Source: Enoplosus armatus
Lineage: Eukaryota > Chordata > Actinopteri > Centrarchiformes > Enoplosidae
DNA: 64,000 nt
Assembly (NCBI RefSeq): GCF_043641665.1
Contig: NC_092190.1
Span: 24,940,010 to 25,004,009 of the forward strand
Reading direction: 5' to 3'
Shown here: piece by piece, positions 35,701 to 50,700 of the stretch
Layout: every line of letters begins with the position of its first letter
Position numbering within the stretch: position 1 is the first letter of the stretch
Made by a program: the position numbers and the translations under genes
The notes under the pieces: generated by a model
What the model saw: only the letters and a program-made list of their open reading frames with translations
Told to the model about the DNA's origin: nothing
Databases searched by the model: none

Positions 35701-38700
35701 GATCCGTTGGTAGCCTCGACAGTGTAGAGGCCGCGGTGTGTACGATCAGCATCCCTAACAAACAGGGTGCTGGATCCAGCTACGTTGATTATGTCCATCA
35801 TTTTTTTGGTAACCTCCACACTGTCTCTGTACCAGACGACCTTGGGAACAGGGCGTCCGGTGATGGTCACCTTCAGCCTAATGTTTTCCCCTGCCTTGAC
35901 TGTCAAACCCTCAAAGTACTCTGGGCCAAACTCAATATTTGGAGGAGCTAGTTGAGAGGAAAAGGGAAGGCATTAGTATATGGTATGTAGCTTTAAAACA
36001 TTGAGCTTAAAACTTACTTAATTTTACTGAATGCAGTGTCCTTCAACATTTACTCACCAGTTCTGAAATTTAAACTGCTAATATTTCAATCACAAGCCCC
36101 CTTCTCTACATCTGAATTTTTTGCATTACTCACCATTCTCACTTCTGACCACAATCAAGCCAGAGGAGTTGGAGGGAGGGCTGACGACACCAATGGCATT
36201 TCTGGCAATAACTCTGAACTCATAGCGCTCATTTGTTGCCAACCCAGTGACAGTGTACTGGCAGTCGTGTACATCTGTCAAGTTGGCCTTGAACCAGCGA
36301 CCATGTCCTTGGCGTTTCTCAATGCTGTAGCTGGCAATCTTGCTACCACCATCACGTTTGGGTGCATCCCATTTCAGGGTCACTGAGTCACTAGTCACAT
36401 CAGTGTAGTCGGGCTGGCCAGGAGGATCTGAAAGACATGAAATACATATTTTAAATGATTTTTGTTTGACCAAGCCACTTATCAAGTGGTTTCATTCTAA
36501 CTAATTGTTAGTCAGGTTTTAGAGCAGAAATGATTTTGCTCAACTTATTATAGTTCCAATAGGATGTATGTAAGTGTAACAAGGAAACAGAATAATGTAA
36601 TTGTCTGAATAAGCACTCACCAACAGGACTGACAGCCATGGTTGGCTTGCTCTCATCACTCATTCGACTGAAGCCAGCATCATTCTGGGCGTAGACTCTG
36701 AAGGAGTACTCGAGGCCTTCAATGAGTCCCAAGATCCTGTAATCTGTTTCTTTGACCAGCACAGTGTTCACCTTTTGCCACATGATGCTGTTCTTTTCTT
36801 TCTTCTCCACATGGAAGCCCTGGATGGGGGTACCACCATCATAGATGGGCTTCTCCCACTGGATGGTCATGCCATCATTGGTGACATTGTACACAACAGG
36901 CTTGCCTGGTGGGCCTGGAGGCCTGAACTGGTGCTTGGCAATGACCATCTGTGAGACCAGAGGCTCGCTTACACCGTATCTGTTCTCAGCACACACTCTG
37001 AACTGGTATTGGACACCCTTGATCAAGTTGGGGACTTTGAACTGAGTTCCCTGTACACTGGAGCATGCCATCTTCCAGTCAGACTGAGAGGTGTCACGCT
37101 TCTCCACAGTGTAGCAGGTGATGTCTCCACCACCGTCGTCATTAGGTTCATCCCAGGAGATCATGATGCTCTCAGCTCTCACTTCATCCAGGCGGATGGG
37201 TCCAACAGGCTTTGATGGTGGTCCAAGTGTGATGACATGGATGTGGAAGGATCTCCTGTTGACCTTATTGTCAAGGGTCAGGGTGAATTTGCCCTCATTC
37301 TCCTTCTTCACATTCTTAATCATCAGAGTGGCTTTGTTTTCTGTCTTCTTGAAGCGGACTTGGTCACTCTCCTTCAGAGGCAGGTTGTCCTTCAACCACA
37401 GTACAGAAGGTTTGGGTTTACCTTTGTATGGCAACTCAATGTGCACATTGTGACCCAGGCGAACACTTATGCTGCCATCTGGGTACTCTGCAAGGTTTGC
37501 CTCAGGTGTTATGATGTAGTCAATGACCTTGATAGGCCCAATCTCAACAAAGTCACCCTGTCCCTTCTCATTTCTGGCGGCAACTCTGAAGAACATGTCT
37601 GAGTGCTCCTTGAGTTTCTTCACCTCAAACTCACACTGTCTGCTGGTTCCTCCCAATGACCATTCCTCATCCTTGAGCTTCTTCTCAATGATGTAGTCAG
37701 AGATGATACTGCCACCATCATAATCGGGCTTCAGCCACTGCAGAGTGACAGAAGTCTTGGATGAATCCTTCATAGAGACCTCCTTGACTGGTCCTGGAGT
37801 CTCTGTAGCCTTCATGGGCTCAAGTGTTTCACATGGATCACCAACACCGTTCTCATTCTCTGCTAACACACGGAAGAAGAAGGATGTCTTTTCAGAAAGA
37901 TCTTCGATGGTGAATGTTGTGTCTATGCATTTGCTTGTCACTGCAGAGTAGGATCTCTTGGAGGAGTCCCTCTTCTCAACAACGTAGTTTGTGATCTCAG
38001 CACCGCCGTCGAGGAGTGGAGGCTCCCAGCAGAGAGTGACCTTTCCACGGGTCACATCCTTCAGGATGAGATTCCTGCACTGAGCTGGAGTATCCTGAAC
38101 CTTCACAAACAGGGTCAGTGTCTTGGGCTCTCCCACACCATTCTCTATCTTTACAATGTACTTTCCAGTGTCAAGCCTGGTCACCTCACGCATAACAAGG
38201 CATGTGGTAGTGTCTGAGTGGTGGAACTCATATTTGGGGTTGCAATCGATGCATTCTTCTCCCTTGCTCCAGGAAGCAGTTGGAGCAGGTCTGCCCTTCA
38301 GAGGAACAGACAGCTCCACATCCTTGCCAGCCTTCACAATGTAGTGAGTTCTCATGGCCACATCCGAATCAATCTGGGCCTCCTCTGTGAAAATCATGAA
38401 ACACAATCAAGGTCAAACAGGGACTGCTATGCGCGAGCAAGATAAGACCAAAGACATACGTGTTGTAAACTGAACACACTTCACATTTTCAATGTCACTG
38501 ATTAATTTACCCAGGATATCCTTTGCCTGCACCGGCTCAGTCATCTCCAGAGGCTCTCCACGGCCAGCACAGTTTACAGCAGAGACTCTGAAATAGTAGT
38601 TGACATCTAGTTTTAAGTCGTGAACTGTGTACTCTGTTGTCTTGACCTCTCCCTTGGAGGTAATCTTAGCCCATTCTTGCTCTCCTTCAACAAGCTTCTC

Positions 38701-41700
38701 CACCATGTAGCTGGTAACCTCACTGCCTCCATCCCATTCTGGCTTGGACCAACCCAAAGTTATGGATGTCTTGGTGGAGTCCACCACCTTCAGCTTGCAA
38801 GGCTCATCTGGTGTATCTGTAAGTAAAATGTATTTGTTAGGTGGGGATGTACTTTTTTCTTGTTTTTGTTGGAAGTCTGTGAATGTTAGACCACTTACCA
38901 ACTGGGTCAGCCGCCTTGTAGTAGTCTGATAAATCAGAGAACGGTCCCTCTCCAGCCTTGTTAATGGCACACACACGATATTGGTACTCGTTTCCTTCTG
39001 TCAGATGGTAGATAGTCTGTTTGATGTCAGTGACAGGGTCTTTGTAAACTCTAATCCAGCGCAAGCTCTTCTTGTCGCGTCTCTCCAGGTAGTAGCCTGT
39101 CACGGTGCTACCTCCATCTACACCTGGTTTTTCCCATTCTACCACCATGGTGGACTTGGTGATGGTATTCACCTCAGGAGTATGAGGCTGCCCAGGAGTT
39201 ACTATAAAATGTATAACAAACACATTAAGAATATACAAATTATAATATAAGTAACAACCTTGATGAAAAATGTTCTAAATTTTTTTCTCATGAAAGCAAA
39301 GAATTTGGAAAAACGATGACAAAGACATGGGATAATTGCTGCAGAGTAATTATTTGGTGTGAAAATGTAAAGAACTAGACAACTGTAGAAGCTCAATCAT
39401 AAAACCTACTATGACTTATTCACATTAATAATCATATCCACAGCGTTCAACAGCCCAAAACTTACCAAAGGCGTTTTTAGCGATGACAGGCTCAGACTCC
39501 AGTGACTCTCCAACTCCATACTTATTAACACCCATAACGCGGAACACATATTCATTTCCGCGTACCAGTTTGCCGACAGTGACATGTGTCTGCTCGTGCT
39601 TGTCTGAAACTGTTGACCAGACCACTCGGCTGGTTTCGCGCCTCTCAACAATGTAGTGGGTCACCTTGAAACCTCCCTGGTCAGATTCGGGCACAGGCTC
39701 CCAGCTGAATATGATTTTGTCTGCTGTGATGGAGTTGAAGTTAATGATGCCAGCTGGGGGTCCAGGTTTGTCTAAGGAGAGGGGAAAAAAGGAAGAGCAT
39801 ATGAACATTAAATACAGGGATGGTGGCAGACTTTTTTTAAGTTAGAATATCTGGATTCAAATTGATTAGGAATTCGGAATTATGGACATATGAGGGTGTG
39901 AGACAAGAATTTCTAAATACCTAGGATTTCAATCCTGATTGTTGCAGATGCCGAGCCCAGAACATTCTTGATCTTGACCTCATATGAGCCAGTATGAAGG
40001 CGAGTTGCATCCTTGATCAGAATAGCAGAAGAGTCAGTTGTGTTTTCAACAGACATGGTAGAGGTTGCTACCAGCTCTTTTCCATCCTTGAGCCACTCAA
40101 TGGTTGGCAGAGGCTTGGCAATGATTCCAACTCTAAGCTTAACTGAAGCTCCAGCCTTGTACTGAACCACATCCAGATATTCTGGAGGAAGGTCAATGGC
40201 TGGGGCACCTGTGGGACATAGGATATTAATTTAAATAATCTATAAATAAATCCAATAAAAGTAAACAAGACAAGTAACCATAGATATGAATCAATAACTC
40301 ACCACATGCGTCGACACAAGTCACTGGACCAGCAATGAGAGATGGGTTGCTGACAGACCCAACAGCATTCTTGGCGTATACTCTGAACTCATAAGACTCA
40401 TCCTGGTTGAGTCCGGATACAGTGAAGCCCATCTCAATGATGTTTGTGAAGTTGGCCTTCACCCATCTGCCATTGGGAGCTTCTCTTCTCTCCAGACTGT
40501 AGCCAGTAATCTTGCTGCCACCATCGTATGGAGGCCTTTGCCAGCTTAGGCTGACTGAGTTCTTGGTGACCTCTGTGATACGAACATTTGCTGGGGGCTC
40601 TGTAACATTAAAGTAAGAAAGATGCAATTTTAATGAAACAACATTAAATAGTTTTTAGTGTAAGCTCTATAACCATATTTATGGTTGTGGATCTCCTTAA
40701 AACTGGAGATAATTAGAAACACTTACCGCAGGCATCAATAGCAAGCACCTCTTCAGAGGTTTTGCTCATCTTTCCAACACCAGCAGCATTTTCAGCTGCC
40801 ACCTTGAATTCATAGATGAGGCCAGGGCAAATGTTTGTGACTCGCCACTGGTTTCCTGAGATTGCTGTCTTGTTGACCTTCTGCCAGAGGATGCTACTCC
40901 TCTCCTTCATCTGGAGATGATATCCAATCACAGGGTTTCCACCATCATTGACTGGCTCATTCCAGCAGACTGTCAGGCTCTCTCTAGACACAAAGCCGAG
41001 CCATGGTGTGGATGGAGGTCCAGGAATGGCTGTAATGGACAGCATTCATGTGAGTATTATTTTTCCTCCACATACATCAGTTTGTAATCAACAAAAATGT
41101 GATCAAGTCATCAAAGCTACACCTATTTTTTGTCTTGCATTCAAGTATATTGACTTACTGTATGGAAGCTTTATCATGACTGGCTTGCTGTCAATGTGGT
41201 TGCTGACACCGTAGCGATTCTCAGCCTTGATTCTGAACTGATACTCCTCTCCCTTGGTCAGCTTAGTCACCTTGATTGAGCTTCTGGCAATGCTAGTTGA
41301 CACCTCTGCCCAGGAAGGAGTGCTGGTTTCACGTTTCAGAACAATGTAGTTGCTAACATGGCTGCCACCATCATACTCAGGAGGAGCCCATTTCAGACAT
41401 ACTGTGGTCTCTCCAACCTCCCCAATCTCGACTGGACCAACAGGAGGTCCGGGTCTGTCCAGCACAACAAAGATAATGAAGATCTTGGTGGTACCTCCTG
41501 CATTTGAGGCGGTGACTTCATATTTGCCAGCATCACTTGAAATGCTCTCATTTAGGGTGATGATTAAACTGTCAGGAGTTACTTCTGTTAACAACCTCTT
41601 GGATCCCTTGATGACAACATTGTTCTTGGAAATGGTCACCTTAGGCATGGGTCTGCCGGTGAGAGGAATCTCAAAGGTTAGGTTGGATCCTGCTCTCACA

Positions 41701-44700
41701 TAAACTGTATTCTTAGGGTAGTTCTTCAGGTCAAAATCTGGAGCCTCTGTTGAAAAAATAAGAGGAATGTTATAAGCAATGTCACATTAAAACTAGTACC
41801 CCCATCAAATTGCGTTTTCCAAAAATGACATGCCTTTTCAAAAAGTATCAGTATAAAAATACATTTTCATTACATGGAAATACAGCATTTCCAGTCATTA
41901 TTTTACATCATGTATTACCTTTGAGAAAAATGAATCCATCCATAAAATTGTTATTATTTATGCATGACATCATGTTTTCTAGGGGCAATATAAATTATAT
42001 ATGAACTAAATATGAATAACATAACCAATATCAAAATGTAGTAGTAAGGCTAGAGATAATACCATGTATTTCCTTGACAATAACGGGTACGATCATCTCC
42101 TTTGGTTCACTCAGTCCGGCATGGTTCTCAGCACGGACTCTGAAGAAGTACTCAGCACCCTCCCTCAGGCTCTTGATGGTGTGGGTCATGGTCCTCACAG
42201 TGGCACACTTCACCCACTTGGTCTGTCCTTTCTCCATGGCATCAATAAGGTAACCAGTGACTCTGCTACCACCATCGTATTCTGGTCTTGTCCAGGCAAT
42301 CGTAATGCTGTCCTTGGTCACATTTGCAACTCCAAGTTTCATGGGTGGACTTGGTACCTCTGTAACAGACAGTAGGACATTTTCATGAAGCACATTTTGT
42401 CAACATGATAAAGGTTGTATAAAATCAACAGCTACAACATTTAAAAAGTGTCTGTTCATATGTTACCTGTGATCTTTGTTCCAGTCTTTGCTTCCTGAGG
42501 GACACCCACTCCATACTCATTTTCTCCAATAACTCTAAAGTAATACATGGCTCCCTCCTGTAAGTCTTCCACCTTGTAAGTCAGTGCATGGCAGTTGCTG
42601 GTCACAGACACCCAGGCCTTCTTACTGGCCTCACGTTTTTCAACATGGTAGGCCTTCACTGCATCACCACCATCATTCTCCGGAGCTTCCCAAGTGAGGG
42701 TTGCAGAATCCCTGGTCACTGCTGAAACTATAACATTGACAGGGGGTCCCGGAGAGTCAAGCACCTTGACAACCATGGGCAATGTTGCTTTTCCCAAAGA
42801 TGACTCAATTGTCACGCAGTACTCTCCAGAGTCATTTCTAGTTGACTTCTCAATGGTCAGTGAAGTGCTAGATTCTGTTGATTCAACGGTTCCTCTGACC
42901 TTTAGATCAACGGCCTCTTTGGCCCATGCCACTGATGGCACGGGTTTGCCCTTGAATGGTACATTTAGAGTAAATGCTGTGCCATGCTTAACAATGAGTA
43001 CTTTACGCAACTCAATGTCAACATCAAATGATGGCTCTGCAGTTCTGTCCATTGCTGCAACTGCATCTGAATAGGGGCTACGTGCACTGCTGCCAACTTT
43101 GTTTATTGCCTTGACACAGAATTCATATTCTGCATCTGTCTTTAGTCCAGTGATTGTGAACTCCAAGCTCTTGGTAAGAGAGACAGCCTCAACCCATCTT
43201 GCAAGTTCTTCAGGTGATTCAGATACCTCCTCTTCCTCCTCCTCATAATATTCTTCCTCTTCTCCCTCAACCTCTGGCTCTGGTTTGTGGATGTAGTCTC
43301 TGTATTCTACACTGTATCCAAGGATGGGAGCACCACCGTCATCTGTTGGTGGTTTCCAGATAATGGACACACTGTCCTTGGTTGAACTGACAATCTTTGG
43401 CTTGGTTGGGCGAGAAGCAACAACCAGAGGATCTACTGCTCTGAATGATGCAGACCGTTCACTTGGAGAACTCAGACCAGCAGCATTTTCAGCATAGACT
43501 CTGAAGTCATACTCACAACCCTTGCGCAGTTTGGTTGCTACTGTGGTACATTCAATAACAGGATTTTTGTTCACACGGATCCAGTGCATACCTGTCTTCT
43601 CACGGCGCTCAATCACATATCCAGTGATGGGACTGCCTCCATCACTAGCTGGCTTGCACCAGGTGAGGGTCATCGAACCTCCAGTTATGGCAGTGACATC
43701 AACACTAGTTGGAGCAGTGGAAAAAGTGTATGGATCTGTAATCTTGACAGCATCACTCTCCAGAGCCTCACCAAGCCCATGCTTGTTGACAGCCAAAACC
43801 CTGAAGATATATTCGTTGCCCTTGAGCAGTCCTGTAACTTTCAAGTATGTTTTTGTGACGTCTCCCTTCACCATTGTCCATGCCAAGCGGCTGGTCTCAC
43901 GCTTCTCAATAACATAATGTGTGATGTCAGCACCACCGGCCTCCTGAGGAGGACCCCATGATAGAGTGCACTCCTCAGCTGTGAGACCAGTGATCTGTAG
44001 AGGTCCTGCTGAGGGTCCTGGCTTATCTAAGATCTCACAGTTTATTGGCATTGTAACTGTTCCAGCAATATTCTGTAAAGTCAGGGCATACTGTCCAGAA
44101 TCTCTTCTGATGCAATCTTTCACAATGACAGAAGTGCTGGTATCTGTTGAAACAATCTGTATTCTGGCTCTCAGCTCAATTTCTTTGCCATCCTTGGTCC
44201 AGGAAATGACAGGGACAGGACGTCCAGCAAGGTCAGCATTAATCTTCAGAGTTTCTCCTGCTTTCACAAACACTGTCTCTCTGAACTTGACATCCATCAT
44301 GATGCGTGGTGGATCCACATCATCCTTGACAGTGATGGGGCCAGTGTTGTCAGATGGTTCACTGAACAATCCAGCTGCATTCTTAGCAATAACACGTAAG
44401 TCATATTGGCTGTTCTCTGTAAGGCCTGTCACATCATAGTGGGTCTCAGGCACATTGGTGAAGTTGCACCTTGTCCAGCGTCCTTCAGGAAGGTCTCTTC
44501 GTTCAATGATGTAGCCAGAAACCTTGGCTCCACCATCATACTCTGGTTTCTCCCAAGACAAGGAAACAGATGTTCTGGTAATGGCAGTGACCACAGGTGT
44601 GCCTGGAGGGTCACATGGATCTCTGGCTGCTACCCCTTCACAGGCCTTGCTGCATTTACCGATACCAGCAACATTTTCAGCATAGACACGGTATTCATAC

Positions 44701-47700
44701 ATCATGCCCTCTTCAATTCCATTGACTTTGTATTCTGTATCTTTGATCATTCCTCTGTTCATCTTTGTCCAAATAATGCTAGAACGCTCCTTCCTCTCCA
44801 GATGGTAGCCCACAACGGGACTACCACCGTCATTGACTGGCTCATTCCAAGTCACCAACATGTAAGACTTTGTGGCCAACTTCACTATAGGCGTGGAGGG
44901 AGGTCCAGGTTGTTTGAAGTTATACTGAGCAGTGATTCCAGGTGAATCCAGATGTGTACTCTTTCCATAACGGTTGACTGCATACACACGGAATTGGTAC
45001 TCTGCTCCATGTGTCAAACGGCCAGCCTTGAAAGATGTTCTGGCAACATTACTTGCTACCATCTGCCATTCTTGTGTGTTTGTGTCTCTCTTCTCCACAA
45101 TATAGTTACTGATGGAGCAGCCACCATCATAATCTGGTGGAGACCAGGACAGTGTAATGCTGTCTGAGGTCACAGCATCCACCTTGATACCTTTAGGTGG
45201 ACCTGGTTTATCAAGGACAACAACTCCAATATCTGCTGTGACTGTTCCTGCTGTGTTGGCAAGGGTGATCTCATACTTGCCAACATGTTCTCTGCTAGCC
45301 TCTTTGATGATAATTTTGGATGATGTTGCAGTGTTTAAGATGGTCACTGATGATGTTTGCTTCAAAGGAAGGCCATCCTTCTTCCAGGATACAACAGGCT
45401 TTGGCCTGCCTCTTACTGGAACCTCAAGAGTGAGGTCATCTCCAGCCTTCACACTGTATGTGGTAAACAGTAAGTTTATAGATGGTTCAATTGCAACATC
45501 CTTTGCAACCACAGGCGGGCCAAGATCCTTTGGCTCACTCTTACCCTTTTCATTGATTGCAAGAACTCTGAATAAATAGGCTTCATTAGGAGTCAGATTA
45601 GGAATAGTTGCTTCAGACACCTTGACTGTGCATGCTGTGCCCCATTTATCTCCACTCTTAGGCTTAAATTCTACATTGTAGCACATTACTTTGCTTCCAC
45701 CATCATGAGCAGGTTTGCCCCATGCCAGTGACACACTGGTCTTTGTCAAATCTACAAGAGTAACCTTGCTTGGTGGCAGAGGTACCTCAGACACTTTGAC
45801 TTCTTTGGTTTCAACCATCTGTCCTTGGCCATATTCATTAACAGCACAGACTCTGAAGTAGAAAATGCCACCCTCAGGCAGCTCTTCAATCTTGAATGAG
45901 TTGGCTGTGCAGTTGCTGGTGACAGTAGTATATACCTTCCTGACAGACTCTCTCTTCTCTACAATGTAGTTTGTGATTTTAGAACCACCATCAGTAAGCG
46001 GGGTATCCCAGGCTAGAGTTACTGAATCTTTCTTGAGTTCCTTCACAGCAAAGTTTTGTGGTGCACTTGGTGTATCCAAAATTCTCACTGCAACAATAGC
46101 AGATTTTGCACCACTGCTGTTCTCCAGTGTTAGTGAGTATTTGCCACTGTCAAAGCGGTTAACATTGTCAATGACAAGCATGGTGTATGAACTGGTGGTG
46201 TCAATTACAGCACGCTCTGTGAGAGTACTCTCAACTTTCTCCCATTTCACAGCAGGTTCAGGCCTTCCTCTGATGGTGACAAACAGACGCAGAGTTCCAC
46301 CAGCACGGACAGATACCACCTTTCTGAGATCAGCATCCAGCTCGATCTCTGGTGCTTCTACCCTGTCAAAAGTAACCACAGTGCCGTGGACATTAGCAGC
46401 CTCCCCCACTCCCTCAGAGTTGATAGCACAGACACGGAACTGGTACTCTCCACCCTCCTTCAGGTCTGTGATAGTGAGTTTAGTGGCTTGAATTCCAGTC
46501 GGTGGAGTGCACATGGTCCATTCTTTTTCAACTGGTGCCTCTACTGATGGTGCTACTTCTGTCTCCTCTGTGGATTCAGGCACTGGTGTATACTCCCTCA
46601 TTTCAACGATGTAGCCCTTGATGTAGGCACCACCATCAAATTCAGGTTTGCCCCAGGACAGAGACACAGAAGATTTTGTGTAGTCTGTCACTTTAGGATG
46701 GTGTGGAGGTCGAGGTGGTGTTGTGGCATCGCATGCTCTGTAGAATAGGGACAATTCACTGAGGTCTCCCATTCCAGCCTCATTCTCAGCAGCAGCACGG
46801 AACTCATAGAAGTGGTCTGTCATCAGACCTGTGACCTTGAAGTGGGTGTCAGTCAGCTTTTGTCTGTTGCATTTTGTCCATCTTACACTGTCTTTGTCCC
46901 GTTTTTCAAGGTGATAGCCTTCAATGTCAGCTCCACCAGTCTGTTCTGGAGCAGTCCATGACAGAACCATAGAGTCCTTTGTGATCTGACTTGCTTCTGG
47001 AGTTCCAGGAGCACTGGGTGGCTTGTAAGGATTGCGTGCAATGATGGGTTCACACTCAAGATAATCACCTACACCGTATTTGTTGACTGCTTTGACTCTG
47101 AAAATGTATTCATTTCCATGGAGCAAATTTGTTAGTTTATAGTACAGACCCTTGATATTTGGTGCAGCCACTGTCCAGGACAACCTGCTAGTCTCTCTTT
47201 TCTCCAAGATATAGTGAGTGACACTAGCACCACCATCCAGAGTTGGCTCAGACCAGGCAAGGATGCACCTGTCAGCCATGATTCCTGCCACCTTCATGGG
47301 ACCAGTGGGTGGACCTGGTTTATCAAGGACTTTGACAGTGATAGGGAAGGTTTTTGTACCACCCAGATTTTTGAGGACAAGGTCATAGTGGCCACCATCA
47401 AGCTTGGTCACATCCTTGATAGCTATGGCTGCACGTTTCTGTGTAGTTTTCACTTCAATACGCAGGGCTTTGTCCATTTCCTTGCCCTCTTTTAGCCAGA
47501 CAACATCAGGAATTGGTTTTCCATAGATGTCTGCATCAAGAAGCAAGTGTTCACCAGCATTGACAACAATAACATCCTTGTATTTGGGATCCATTGAGGC
47601 CCTTGGTGGTTCAATTTCATCAGTAGCAGTAATAGGTCCAGAGCTGTCAGATGGCTCGCTGAAGACTCCGGCTGCATTTCTTGCAATAACTCTGAATTCA

Positions 47701-50700
47701 TATTGCTCATTCTCTGTCAGACCAGTGACGGTATACTCGGTCTCAATTATATTAGTGAAGTTAGCTCTTACCCAGCGCCCTTCAGGCGAGGAAAGATCTT
47801 TCCTTTCTACAATATATCCATTCACTTTGCTGCCACCATCATACTGAGGCTTGGTCCAATGAATCTTGATTAGGTTCTTGGAAATAGATACAGCTTCAGG
47901 AGCACCAGGAGGGTCACATGGGTCACGAGCAACAAAAGACTCAGACACTTTACTGCATCTGCCAATGCCAACAATATTTTCAGCATAGACTCTGAATTCA
48001 TATCCAATACCCTCCTCAAGATTGCAGATCTTGAACTGAGTATCAGTGATGAGAGACTTGTTCAGTTTGTTCCACAGGATGCTGTTTCTCTCTTTGCTTT
48101 CCAGGTGGTAGCCATTAACTGTACTTCCGCCATCATTGACTGGCTCATTCCATTCAATGATCATCATTTCCTTAGTTGCAGATTTCACATATGGAGTTCC
48201 TGGAGGCCCTGGTGGTTTGTATGGATATTGCACAACAATGGCCTTGGAATCCAGAGGCACACCCTTTCCATATCTGTTTTCAGCTATGATTCTGAACTGG
48301 TATTCAGCACCAGTCTTCAACTTGGTGACCTTGAAAGCTGTTCTAGCAATCTGTGTGGTGACTGACTGCCATGTTGTGGTAGTAGTGTCTCTCTTCTCCA
48401 CTATATAGTTCTTTACCTGGCATCCACCCTTGTACTGTGGGGGCTCCCAGGAGAGATGGACAAAGGTGTTGCTCACTTCAACAACCTTGACTGGACCTGT
48501 CGGTGGACCAGGCTTGTCAAGGATAATGACAGCCACATCCTCAGTGACTGTGCCGGCAGTATTGGTTGCAGTAATGGAATATTTGCAAAAGTCCTCCTTG
48601 CATGCCTCAGTAATTTGAATTCCAGTTGTTGTTGGAGTGTTTACCACATTGACTCTGGATGTTACCTTCAAAGGCTGACCATCTTTGGTCCAGGTGACTT
48701 TAGGTTTGGGCCTGCCAAGCACAGGGAACTCCAACTTCAGATCTTTTCCAGCTAATACACTGTAAGTGTTGAATTGCATCTTAATGCTTGGCTCCATGGT
48801 CATGTCACTTGCAACAACGGGTGCAGCAAGTGCCTTTGGCTCACTCTTTCCCTTCTCATTGTAAGCAATGATACGGAATAGATATTCTGTTCCAGCTGTA
48901 AGGCCTGTGGCAGTGCCTTCGCATGTCTTTGTATTTGCTGCAACTCCCCACTTATCTGTACCCTTAGGCTGCATCTCAATTAGATAGCCACCAATTCTAC
49001 TGCCTCCATCATGCCCAGGTTTTTCCCAGGCTAGTGAGGCACTGGCCTTGGTGACATCAATGAGGGAGACTGTTCCAACAGGTAGTGGTACCTCAGAGGC
49101 CTTGGAAGCTGTCTTTGTTTCAACACCCTGGCCAATTCCATATTCATTTTCAGCCATGACTCTGAAGTAGTACATAGCGCCTTCAATCAAATTCTCAACT
49201 TTGAATGTTGTCTTGGTGCATTTTGTGGAGACATTTGCATATGCTTTTCTGGTTGATTCACGTTTATCAATGACATAGTTCTTGATTTTGGAACCTCCAT
49301 CAATCAGTGGGGCATCCCACACAAGAGTGACAGAGTCCTTTTTGACTTCTTTAACCACAAGGTTCTGAGGGGACCCAGGTGTATCCAGGACTTTAACAAC
49401 AACAAACTCAGACACAGAGCCACTGCTGTTCGTCAGGCTCAGGGTGTATTTTCCTGAGTCACTCCTGTCACACGAGTCAATGGACAGCTGAGTGAAGTTG
49501 AGAGCTTTCTCAACAACCACCTTTTCAGTCAGGTCTCCCTCATCCTTAGTCCACTTAATCTCAGGTGTTGGCCTGCCCTTGAATGGAATATGGATTCTAA
49601 CAGATCCACCAGCTTTCACAGTGATGCCCTTCCTCAGCTCAGAGTCAAGGTGGATCTGTGGTGGGTCCACCCTTTCCTCTGGCTTAGCTGTTCCAGGGAG
49701 AGCTGCTGATTCACCTACTCCCAGTTTGTTCAGCGCACACACCTGGATCTTGTACTCCTGACTCTCAGTAAGTTTGGTAATTTCATATTTGTTGACACGC
49801 AGGCCTGTGGGGGGAGTAACCATGGTCCATTCCTCCTCCTCAGCCTTGCAGACTTCAACAATGTATCCCTGAATGGCGCTGCCACCATCAGACAGAGGCT
49901 TACCCCATGACACTGTAATAGAACTCTTTGTGGAGTCAGTCACATTCACATATGCTGGGGCACTAGGTTTGTACTTGGGATCACAGGCCTTGTAGTATGA
50001 ACTTTGAAGGCTTGGCTCTCCCACTCCAACTACATTCTCAGCAGCCACTCTAAACTCATATTCATGGTTGGTGGTTAGGCCTGTAACTCTATAGGAGAGG
50101 TCAGTGACCTTCTGTCTGTTGCATCTGGTCCATTTAATTCCAGTTCTGTCCTTCTTTTCAATTATGTAATTGGTAATTTCACTTCCGCCATCAGTCTCAG
50201 GGGCTGACCAAGTGATGGTCATGCCATCATGAGCAATGTTGGACACATCTTCAATGTGAGGTGGACCAGGAGGAACAAATGGAGTCTTCATAATCACTCC
50301 GCCAGACTCCAGTGGCTCACTGACACCATAACTGTTAACTGCCATGACATGGAACATATACTCATTGCCTTCCAGTAATTTGGTGACTTTGTAGCACGTG
50401 GTTTCACAGCTGTTTGAAACAACAGTCCAAGCTAGACGGCTAGTCTCTCTTCTCTCGATGACATAGTGTGTAATAGGACTACCTCCATCATGTAGAGGGG
50501 CGTGCCATACCAGTGTGCATCTATCTTCAGCTACTCCAGCGACATGGAGAGGTCCTTCACATGGACTAGGCCTGTCCAGGACCACGACCTTGAATGGAAC
50601 AGTTTCACTGCCAGCCTCATTTGTCAGCTGGAGTGTGTAAATTCCACCATCAATTCTAACAGAGTCCTTAATGACAATCATTGCATGTTTTTCTGTGTTT